Source: Pseudomonas antarctica
GTDB lineage: Bacteria > Pseudomonadota > Gammaproteobacteria > Pseudomonadales > Pseudomonadaceae
Assembly (NCBI RefSeq): GCF_001647715.1
Contig: NZ_CP015600.1
Span: 3,038,001 to 3,102,000 of the forward strand
DNA length: 64,000 nucleotides
Direction: 5' to 3'
Shown here: positions 17,129-24,432 of the stretch, in pieces
How the letters are laid out: each line of letters begins with the position of its first letter
Position numbering within the stretch: the first letter of the stretch is position 1
Position numbers and translations under genes: made by a program
Notes under the pieces: generated by a model
The model's input: the letters and a program-made list of their open reading frames with translations, nothing else
Database searches by the model: none
Told to the model about the DNA's origin: nothing

Positions 17129-18151
17129 ATGTCCCGCACGATCCGTTTTCACAAGTTTGGTCCGGCCGAGGTGCTCAAATGCGAAGAGCATGCAGCCGCA
17201 CAGCCCGCACCGGGCGAAGTGCAGGTGCGTGTCGAAGCGATTGGCATCAGCTGGTATGACATTTTGTGGCGCCAGAACCTGGCGTCCTCGCATGCACGTT
17301 TGCCGTCCGGCCTTGGTCATGAAATGGCCGGTGTGGTCGTCGCCCTCGGTGAGGGCGTGGATGATTTGGCTGTGGGCGATAAAGTGGCCAGTTTCCCGGC
17401 CGAGAGCCCCAATGATTATCCGGTGTATGGCGAGCAGATCGTCCTGCCCCGTTCGGCCTTGACCCGCTACCCGGACGTCTTGAGCCCGATTCAAGCCAGC
17501 GTGCACTACACGCCGCTGCTGATTGCCTACTTTGCGTACATGGATCTGGCGCGGGTCAAGCCCGGTCAATTTGCCTTAGTGACCGACGCCAGCCACTGCG
17601 CCGGTCCCTCGTTCGTACAACTGGGCAAGGCCTTGGGTGTGCGGGTGATTGCCGCGACCAAGGACAGCGCGGAGCGTGAGTACTTACTGTCCCTGGGGGC
17701 GGAGAAGGTCATCGTCACCGAAGAGCAGGACTTGCTCATGCAGATCAACAAGTACACCGATAACCGCGGCGTGGATGTGGTGTTCGATGGCTTGGGCGGC
17801 CCGCAGATGTCATTGCTGGGCGATGTCCTGGCGCCGCGTGGCAGCCTGGTGCTCTATGGCCTGCAAGGCGGCAACCAGACGCCATTCCCGGCGTGCGCAG
17901 CCTTCCAGAAGAACATTCAATTCTTCGTGCACTGTATCGGTAACTTCACCGGAAAGCCGGAACTGGGCATCATTCAGGACCATGTGGCGTTGCAACGTGC
18001 GTTGCGCGATATCAACCAACTGACGGCCGATCGGGTGTTGGTGCCACTGAAAACCACGGTGTTTGCGTTCAACCAGTTCGTGGAAGCGCACCGTTATATG
18101 GACGAATGTCCGTGCCGCGAGCGTGTTGCGTTGCAGGTTGAAGCTGTTTGA
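17129..18151 (+). CDS. mexS: MexS, MDR-family oxidoreductase
   Basis: This 340-aa protein belongs to the zinc-independent quinone oxidoreductase/alcohol dehydrogenase-like family. In P. aeruginosa, loss of MexS raises MexT activity and efflux, probably through metabolites. The start MSRTIRFHKFGPAEVLKCEE is set by a GAGG six bases upstream and by similarity. In-frame codons upstream to 17096 are unlikely to be used. Motifs include the substrate-domain GLGHEMAGVVVALGEGVDD and a nucleotide-binding region around FALVTDASHCAGPSFVQLGKA. It is divergent from mexT across a 268-bp gap and appears intact. Confidence 0.95.
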   Translation: MSRTIRFHKFGPAEVLKCEEHAAAQPAPGEVQVRVEAIGISWYDILWRQNLASSHARLPSGLGHEMAGVVVALGEGVDDLAVGDKVASFPAESPNDYPVYGEQIVLPRSALTRYPDVLSPIQASVHYTPLLIAYFAYMDLARVKPGQFALVTDASHCAGPSFVQLGKALGVRVIAATKDSAEREYLLSLGAEKVIVTEEQDLLMQINKYTDNRGVDVVFDGLGGPQMSLLGDVLAPRGSLVLYGLQGGNQTPFPACAAFQKNIQFFVHCIGNFTGKPELGIIQDHVALQRALRDINQLTADRVLVPLKTTVFAFNQFVEAHRYMDECPCRERVALQVEAV

Positions 18152-18444
18152 GATGTAGGAATATTCGCAAATAAGTCTTCAAACCCCCGGGCGCATGGGG
18201 CAAATGCGCCATTTGACAGGGTTTAACCCGCGCGGTGGCTGAAACGCGCAGGTGCCCTTCAGTCCTGTAAACGATACCTTTCTCCCCGGCGCCGCCCTGA
18301 AATTCAGCGCGGCGTTCTTGTGTGTGCCTCTTCAACGTAATTCCTGATAACTGTCTGAACTGGTTTTCGGCCAGGTTCTGTATCTGTTATTCATTATTTC
18401 AGTCCTGATAATTGGTGCTTCACTTTCAACTCAAGGACTGAGTA

Positions 18445-18648
18445 ATGAATGACAATCTGATACGGCGGCCGGTACTTCCCGCCATGACGCGTGATGCAGT
18501 GCTTATCCAGCTCCGAGGAAACGGGGCCTTTCACGGCGGATATCAATCAATACGCAAACGAATATCAAAGTTTAGTGGTTTTTATTTGTCGGATGGCTCT
18601 TTTAAACCATGGTTAAAGGGTTGTAGGAGTTTGTCTGAATATTCCTAG
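18445..18648 (+). CDS. Small hypothetical protein, doubtful
   Basis: This is a 67-aa ORF starting MNDNLIRRPVLPAM with an AAGGAC about eight bases upstream. It is basic, has no signal peptide and no recognised domain, and lies in the gap before the 476-aa/MocR pair. It could be a leader peptide or a chance frame. Confidence 0.25.
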   Translation: MNDNLIRRPVLPAMTRDAVLIQLRGNGAFHGGYQSIRKRISKFSGFYLSDGSFKPWLKGCRSLSEYS

Positions 18649-18661
18649 GAGCACTGCTGTA

Positions 18662-18754
18662 ATGGGCTGGATGCTTGTTGCACTGGCTTTCGGCGCCGCG
18701 AGTGCTCTCGGACGTGCGAAGTACGCAGTCCATCGGTTTGTTGCAAGATGCTAG
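18662..18754 (+). CDS. 30-aa hydrophobic small ORF, doubtful
   Basis: The ORF starts MGWMLVALAFGAASALGR, ends AVHRFVARC, and follows an AGGAG ten bases upstream. It would be a single-span membrane peptide with a basic tail. It is too short for codon statistics, so it is only a candidate. Confidence 0.22.
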   Translation: MGWMLVALAFGAASALGRAKYAVHRFVARC

Positions 18755-18867
18755 TGTTTTTTATCGCGAACACTGTGCCACGGGCAACGTCATTACACAT
18801 GCAAGAGATCGGGCAACTACGCTCGGTAGTTGTTTGAAACTGATATTTCAACTCAGGTAGTAGAGCT

Positions 18868-20298
18868 ATGAGCGCTATTCACGAACAGGCTATGAATTAT
18901 GTTTACCAGCAAGTTCAACAACGCTTAGTCGGGTATTTCACACGTGCGGAGCGCACAGCACTTCAATTGTTGATTCAGCGTATCGTCGTGGCCGCAGGCG
19001 GAATGGAGCAAGTGGGGGATTACAAAGTGCTGGTGGCCCACGGCGGCGGCGAAGTCAGCAGCTACACCCTGGCACTGCTGCGTGCCGCACAACTGAGTAT
19101 TGCCGGGCGATCGCCCAGGACGTTCCAGCTACGGGTCGCCACGCTGTGCCACGCGGGCATGACTCAAGACACCCTCGACGCGATTCATCGCGGTTACACC
19201 CGATTGTTTTTCCACGATGACCACCGCGTCGAGCTGCTGATGGTCGACAACGAACAGGTGCTGCCCTTCAATCACCAGCGTCCGGTCTCCGGCCGTGCCT
19301 GTGAAACCCACCAGCGCAACATGTTGATGGTGGGGCATCTGACCTCCGGCGATATTCGCGCCACCTTGTGCAACGAGACCTACTTGGCCCTGGGTGATTT
19401 CTATCAGCGTGTCACGGCCTGGAAAGGCGGCGTGCATGCATTGGTCAGCGGCGATTCCACGCGTAAACAGAGCCAGCTCCTCGCCTGGCTGAAAAAGGCC
19501 GCTCAAGCCAGGGGGGTCAGCCCCCCGAAGGGCCAGCCTTCCTCGCTCAACGGGCTGTTCAAGCGCATGGATGAATGGAGCGGCGACTTCTACCGCGACC
19601 TGTACGGCGAGCACTACGTGCCAAAGGCCGACATCAGCCCGGGTGGGCACCGCAACTTGGCGTACATCGGAATGGCCGACCTGCTCGAGGGTATCGAGCG
19701 CGCTCGTGCACCTTTGCTCACCGAGTTCATGGGCTACACACCGGACCCGCTGGGCTTTCATTTCAGCCACCCAGCCTTTGCCAATCCGTTGTTGATGGCG
19801 CACCTGCGAGGCCTGCAGGCCGAATGCCTGCGCGAGTTGCGTTACGAGGAGGGCGTCGATGAGTTCCTGGTGCTCGCGCGTGAGTACCTGCGGCGTCGGC
19901 ATGTTCCCGAAGAGCTGGTGACCCGGGCCGTCAACCGAGAGGAGCGCGTCGTGTCGAGCACTTACGCCCAGCAGTTCTTCGGCCTGGATGAAAGCCAACT
20001 GACCTGCCTGTTGTTTTCACCCTTTATCCATCACGGTGAGCGACTGGAAGGTTACTTGCGTCAGTGCCACCCCGGAATGCTGGTGGCGTTGCCCGAACTG
20101 CACAAGATGCTGCAGGGCAAGCCCGCCGCCGAGATGCTGCAGCAATGGGTGGCCGACGCCAGTGGGCTGCCGCTGTCCTTGCTTCAGCATCTGTACCGCA
20201 AGCGGCCGATGACGCTTGCTCCTGCTGGCATACGTAGCGGTTTAACGCAAAGGCCCATGGCCAGTGGCAGCATGGCCTGTCAGCTGTCCGGCCGATGA
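18868..20298 (+). CDS. Uncharacterised 476-aa protein coupled to a MocR regulator
   Basis: I do not recognise this family. There is no signal peptide or membrane helix, so it is probably cytosolic. The N-terminal part is helical. A central region has conserved-looking motifs: VLVAHGGGEVSSYTLALLRA (about residues 52-71), LFFHDDHRVELLMVDNEQVLPF (about 113-134) and the Trp/Asp/Tyr-rich WSGDFYRDLYGEHYVPKADI (about 236-255). HFSHPAFANPL follows, and the C-terminal third is again helical with a basic end. No nucleotide-binding or catalytic signature is evident. Its stop codon overlaps the start of the MocR gene in an ATGA, so both are made together, which suggests a shared role. Confidence 0.8.
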   Translation: MSAIHEQAMNYVYQQVQQRLVGYFTRAERTALQLLIQRIVVAAGGMEQVGDYKVLVAHGGGEVSSYTLALLRAAQLSIAGRSPRTFQLRVATLCHAGMTQDTLDAIHRGYTRLFFHDDHRVELLMVDNEQVLPFNHQRPVSGRACETHQRNMLMVGHLTSGDIRATLCNETYLALGDFYQRVTAWKGGVHALVSGDSTRKQSQLLAWLKKAAQARGVSPPKGQPSSLNGLFKRMDEWSGDFYRDLYGEHYVPKADISPGGHRNLAYIGMADLLEGIERARAPLLTEFMGYTPDPLGFHFSHPAFANPLLMAHLRGLQAECLRELRYEEGVDEFLVLAREYLRRRHVPEELVTRAVNREERVVSSTYAQQFFGLDESQLTCLLFSPFIHHGERLEGYLRQCHPGMLVALPELHKMLQGKPAAEMLQQWVADASGLPLSLLQHLYRKRPMTLAPAGIRSGLTQRPMASGSMACQLSGR

Positions 20299-21701
20299 CG
20301 CTGCGAGGGGCGCGGCAAGTAGACTTCGCTTATCAGGCGGTCTATCGCTACATGATCAATTTGATCAATGAGGTCAGTAGCGATGCTCGGGTAAAACTGC
20401 CGTCGTTGCGCCAGTTATCCCAGCGTCTGAATGTATCGATATCCACCATTCAATACGCGTACTCGCTGTTGGAGAAAGAGGGCCGGGTGTATTCGGTGGC
20501 CAAGTCGGGCTATTACGCTTGGCCGCTGGCGGGTAGCCCGGACACATGGCCCAGTGGGGATTTACTCGAACGCCTCTATGTGGCGGCTCGCCGCCCAGGC
20601 ATGATGGTACTCAGCGGCGATGAACCTGCGTTGCTGGCGTCGCTGGACGGCACCATGCTGGGGCTGGAGCGCGAGCTGGTGCGCCAGTATCCGCGTCATT
20701 TGCAGCCGTGGTCCCAGCCATGTGGCGTTTGGGAACTGAGAGCGGCGCTGGCGGCACGCTATACCTCGTCGCCGACGCGTTGTTGGCACGCCGACGACGT
20801 GTATATCGGTGCCGACCTGCAAGGCGTGCTCGACATTCTCATTGAGGTGTTGGGCTTGCGGGGCTCCACGGTGATCGTCGAGTCGCCCTGCGACTGGCTG
20901 ATCCTGCGCGTGCTGCAGGATGCCGGGGTGCGCATCCTCGAGTGGCCCTGGGGCGACGATGGCAGCCTGGACCTGGTGACGCTCGAAGGGATGCTGCGCA
21001 GTGAGCCGGTGCAGCTGGTGTTGCTGTCATCGTCGGTCAGCCTGCCGTCGGCGGTTGCGATGCAGCCTCGTGACCGCCTGGGCGTGGCGAAACTGCTTGA
21101 CCAGTACGATTGCTGGCTGCTCGAAAACGACACCTGCGGTGAGCTGGGTTTCAAGCCGCCCCAGGCGGCACTGCGCGACCTCGTCAACCCTGAACGATTG
21201 GTGGTGTTTTCCTCATTCGAGAAAATACTCGGGCCAGAGGCGCCTTTTGGTTATGCGCTGTCGCGGCACCTGAGCGGCGAATTGCAGCGCCAGTTCCTGT
21301 TGCGTTCGTTCCGGTTGTCCTCCATTCGCCAACGCGCGATTGCACGCTTGTATCAGAGTGGGCGAATCGACCAGCACCTGCACGACTTGCGCCGGTTGCT
21401 GCGTGAACAGGCGAGCGAAATGAGCCAGTACCTGGACCGGCATCTGGGTGATCAAGTGAGCTATCGGATGCCCGCAGGGGGTGGCGCGTTCTGGTTAAGC
21501 TCCACTCAAACAGTGGACATGCGCCAGGTATTCCAGCACTTGCTGGCGCGGCAGGTGGTGATTGCGCCCGGAGAACTGTTCAGCATCGGCGGCTTGCATC
21601 ATCAGCACCTGCGTTTAAGCCATACTTTCCATGGCCAGCCCAACCTGGAGATTGCCCTGGCGACACTGGGCGAGGCGCTGCGACAGGCACAGATTGCCTA
21701 A
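20295..21701 (+). CDS. MocR/GabR-type regulator (GntR HTH plus aminotransferase-like domain)
   Basis: This 468-aa protein joins a GntR winged helix (LPSLRQLSQRLNVSISTIQ, about residues 35-53, then LLEKEGRVYSV) to a fold-type I PLP domain. The PLP-binding Lys is visible in FSSFEKILGPEAPFGYA. The Asp position normally seen as YDSEF reads LENDTCGELGF, an unusual context. MocR regulators typically sense amino acids, GABA or vitamin B6 through PLP. It overlaps the preceding gene by 4 bp and lies in the same direction. Its target is probably its own operon, since the 716-bp region upstream of 18868 is large enough for regulation. Confidence 0.88.
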   Translation: MTLRGARQVDFAYQAVYRYMINLINEVSSDARVKLPSLRQLSQRLNVSISTIQYAYSLLEKEGRVYSVAKSGYYAWPLAGSPDTWPSGDLLERLYVAARRPGMMVLSGDEPALLASLDGTMLGLERELVRQYPRHLQPWSQPCGVWELRAALAARYTSSPTRCWHADDVYIGADLQGVLDILIEVLGLRGSTVIVESPCDWLILRVLQDAGVRILEWPWGDDGSLDLVTLEGMLRSEPVQLVLLSSSVSLPSAVAMQPRDRLGVAKLLDQYDCWLLENDTCGELGFKPPQAALRDLVNPERLVVFSSFEKILGPEAPFGYALSRHLSGELQRQFLLRSFRLSSIRQRAIARLYQSGRIDQHLHDLRRLLREQASEMSQYLDRHLGDQVSYRMPAGGGAFWLSSTQTVDMRQVFQHLLARQVVIAPGELFSIGGLHHQHLRLSHTFHGQPNLEIALATLGEALRQAQIA

Positions 21702-21807
21702 GCGCATGAAATTTCTCTTGCCGCTGTAGGATCGATACCGTCGCGCAGTAGTCCAACTCTCAGTAAACTGTCATTTTTTCCGAATCCTTCTTTATCGAGG
21801 TTTATGC

Positions 21808-23451
21808 ATGACAATCAGTCCTTTTGCGGGCAAGCCGGCCCCAGCTCAGTTGCTGGTGGATATCCCGCGACTGGTCACGGCCTATTACACCGGCCAGCCT
21901 GATGCAGCGATCTCCACACAGCGTGTGGCCTTTGGTACCTCCGGGCACCGCGGCAGCTCGTTTGAGCTGAGCTTCAACGAATGGCATGTGCTCGCCATCA
22001 GCCAGGCCATCTGCCTGTACCGTGAAGCCCAAGGTATCAATGGTCCTTTGTTCGTCGGCCTGGATACCCACGCACTGTCGACACCTGCCGGTGCCAGCGC
22101 CCTGGAAGTCCTGGCGGCCAACGGTGTGCACGTCATGCTGGCCGAAGGCGATGAATACACGCCGACCCCGGCCATTTCTCACGCCATCATTTGCTACAAC
22201 CGTGGCCGTACCACTGGCCTGGCGGACGGCATCGTGATTACGCCGTCGCACAACCCGCCACAAAGCGGCGGCTACAAGTACAACCCACCCAACGGCGGCC
22301 CGGCCGATACCCACGTGACCAAGTGGATCGAAGCCAAGGCCAACGAGCTGCTGGCCAACAAACTGGCCGGGGTCAAACGCATCACCCACGCCCAGGCGCT
22401 CAAGGCAGATACCACGCACCGCCACGACTACCTCAACAGCTACGTGGCCGACCTGGTCAATGTGATCGACATGGACGCCATCCGCAGCGCCGATCTGCGC
22501 CTGGGTGTCGATCCGTTGGGTGGCGCAGGGGTGCGCTACTGGTCGGCAATTGCCGAGCACTACCGTTTGAACCTCGATGTGGTGAACACCGAAGTGGACG
22601 CCACGTTCCGCTTCATGAGCGTCGATTGGGACGGTCAGATCCGCATGGACCCGTCCTCCAGCTATGCCATGCAAGGCTTGATCGGCCTCAAAGAGCGCTT
22701 TGACGTGGCCTTCGCCTGCGACCCGGACCACGACCGCCATGGCATCGTCACTCCGTCCGGTGGCCTGCTGGCACCGAACAACTACCTGGCAGTGTCCATT
22801 GATTACCTGTTCCAGAACCGTCCTGAATGGCGTGCTGACGCGGCCGTAGGCAAGACCGTGGTCAGCAGCGGCTTGATTGATCGCGTCGCCGCCCGTATCG
22901 GTCGTCGCCTGTACGAAGTGCCGGTCGGCTTCAAGTGGTTTGCCGATGGCCTGTTCGAAGGTTCGCTGGGCTTTGGCGGCGAAGAAAGCGCTGGCGCCTC
23001 GTTCCTGCGTAAAGACGGCACCGTGTGGAGCACCGACAAGGACGGCTTGATCCCGGCTTTGTTGGCGGCGGAGATGACCTCGCGCAAAGGCCAGGACCCA
23101 AGCCAGATCTACCGTGGCCTGACCGACGCCCTGGGCGAGCCGTTCGCGATTCGTGTGGATGCCAAGGCCACCCCGGCGCAGAAGGCCCTGTTGGGCAAAC
23201 TGTCGCCGGAGCAGGTCACGTCCACGCAATTGGCCGGGGAGAGCATCCAACAAATCCTTAGCCATGCGCCGGGTAATAACCAGGCCATTGGCGGTTTGAA
23301 AGTGATGACCGAAAACGGCTGGTTCGCCGCGCGGCCATCGGGCACCGAGGACATCTACAAGATCTACGCCGAGAGCTTTATTGGCGAAGATCACCTCAAG
23401 CAGTTGGTGGAAGAAGCACAGGTGCTGGTAGACGGCGCCATCAGCCAGTAA
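21808..23451 (+). CDS. pgm: Phosphoglucomutase, alpha-D-glucose specific
   Basis: This 547-aa cytosolic enzyme interconverts glucose 1-phosphate and glucose 6-phosphate, feeding glycogen, trehalose and UDP-glucose synthesis. The four family signatures are present in order: the phosphoserine loop TPSHNPP with Ser147, the metal-binding DPDHDRHG (about 308), the sugar-binding [10 protein letters not shown] (about 390) and the phosphate loop [10 protein letters not shown] (about 510). The N-terminus contains [10 protein letters not shown]. Length is typical. It is a single gene followed by a strong hairpin terminator and convergent with the pirin gene. Confidence 0.96.
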   Translation: MTISPFAGKPAPAQLLVDIPRLVTAYYTGQPDAAISTQRVAFGTSGHRGSSFELSFNEWHVLAISQAICLYREAQGINGPLFVGLDTHALSTPAGASALEVLAANGVHVMLAEGDEYTPTPAISHAIICYNRGRTTGLADGIVITPSHNPPQSGGYKYNPPNGGPADTHVTKWIEAKANELLANKLAGVKRITHAQALKADTTHRHDYLNSYVADLVNVIDMDAIRSADLRLGVDPLGGAGVRYWSAIAEHYRLNLDVVNTEVDATFRFMSVDWDGQIRMDPSSSYAMQGLIGLKERFDVAFACDPDHDRHGIVTPSGGLLAPNNYLAVSIDYLFQNRPEWRADAAVGKTVVSSGLIDRVAARIGRRLYEVPVGFKWFADGLFEGSLGFGGEESAGASFLRKDGTVWSTDKDGLIPALLAAEMTSRKGQDPSQIYRGLTDALGEPFAIRVDAKATPAQKALLGKLSPEQVTSTQLAGESIQQILSHAPGNNQAIGGLKVMTENGWFAARPSGTEDIYKIYAESFIGEDHLKQLVEEAQVLVDGAISQ

Positions 23452-23463
23452 TTACGCCAAACC

Positions 23464-23498
23464 AAAAGTGGGAGGGGCTTGCTCCCTCCCACTTTTTT
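23464..23498. terminator. Bidirectional rho-independent terminator
   Basis: The perfect stem AAAAGTGGGAGGG / CCCTCCCACTTTT encloses a short loop and is followed by more Ts. It has A-runs on one side and T-runs on the other, so it can serve both pgm and the convergent pirin gene. The core GTGGGAGGGGCTTGCTCCC is also the REP-like motif of this genome. Confidence 0.85.
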
Positions 23499-23518
23499 GC
23501 TTGGCGCAAAGCGTCACA

Positions 23519-24214
23519 TCAGGCCAGGTCGACCAACACGATTTCGCTGTCTTCAATCGCCGTCACCCGCAACACCTGCTCATCCTCAACCGCCACACCG
23601 TCTCGAGCTTGCGCCCGTAAGCCATTGACCTCAATCACCCCCGTCGCTGGCACCAGATACGCCCGACGTCCGCTGTCCAGCCGATACTCGGCACTCTCAC
23701 CTGCTTTCAGGTTGGCTGCCACCAGGCGTGCATCGGCACGAATGCGCAGGCTTTCACTGTCACCGGCTTTGCCGCTGGCCAATGTCACAAATCCCTCGCG
23801 ATCACCCTTCGGGAAAGGTTTGGCACCCCAGGAGGGCGGCAAGCCGGCTTCATTCGGGATGATCCAGATCTGGAAAATCTTGGTCGGCGTGGCTTCCAGG
23901 TTGTATTCGCTGTGGGCAATCCCGGTGCCGGCGCTCATTACCTGCACGTCGCCAGCCTCGGTACGGCCCTTGTTGCCCAGGTTGTCGGCATGGCTGATGG
24001 CGCCTTCACGCACATAAGTGATGATTTCCATGTCGCGGTGCGGGTGCTGGGGGAAGCCGGTACCTGGCGCGATGATGTCATCGTTCCACACCCGCAGATT
24101 GCCCCAGTGCATGCGCTTGGGGTCGTGGTATTCGGCGAATGAAAAGTGATGATGAGCGTCGAGCCAGCCATGATGTGCGCCGCCCAGGGTATTGAAAGGT
24201 CGAAGTTCAAGCAT
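23519..24214 (-). CDS. Pirin family bicupin
   Basis: This is a 231-aa YhhW-type pirin. The N-terminal cupin carries the metal ligands in FPQHPHRDMEIITYV and in GTGIAHSEYN. The C-terminal cupin lacks them, as is usual. Members bind iron, and some have quercetin dioxygenase activity. The physiological role is generally unclear. The length is normal and the start MLELRPFNTLGGAHHGW is typical. It is monocistronic and convergent with pgm. Confidence 0.92.
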   Translation of the reverse strand: MLELRPFNTLGGAHHGWLDAHHHFSFAEYHDPKRMHWGNLRVWNDDIIAPGTGFPQHPHRDMEIITYVREGAISHADNLGNKGRTEAGDVQVMSAGTGIAHSEYNLEATPTKIFQIWIIPNEAGLPPSWGAKPFPKGDREGFVTLASGKAGDSESLRIRADARLVAANLKAGESAEYRLDSGRRAYLVPATGVIEVNGLRAQARDGVAVEDEQVLRVTAIEDSEIVLVDLA

Positions 24215-24432
24215 GATCGTCTCCTGTTGATGGGCCCATCATCCTGCAGTGCAAGATCGATAAAAAGCGTAAAAAATGCCTGATTCCTATCAGTTGATTC
24301 GATTGGTTGCTGGCGTTTTGACTTTTACTTCGTCGCCTAACTGCATGACGTCAAAGCAATTGGCTGGAACTGAGCGCCGATTCCGGCGACCATGGCGCCT
24401 TCGCCAAAACCAACCTCATCGCTGGAGTCCGC

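Larger units (their letters stand above)
18152..18867. other. 716-bp gap with only weak small ORFs
   Basis: Between mexS and the 476-aa gene there is no convincing large gene. A GC-rich patch near 18185-18310 could fold but has no clear terminator T-run. The later part holds two possible small ORFs, listed separately. The phrase ACTCAAGGACTGAGTAATGA near 18430 is echoed by AACTCAGGTAGTAGAGCTATGA before 18868, suggesting related leaders or a duplicated start region. Confidence 0.5.

Noticed and set aside
21802-23394. A 530-codon minus-strand frame opposite pgm
   Set aside because: It is antisense to an intact phosphoglucomutase, has no recognisable domain, and its composition is that of a codon-bias shadow.
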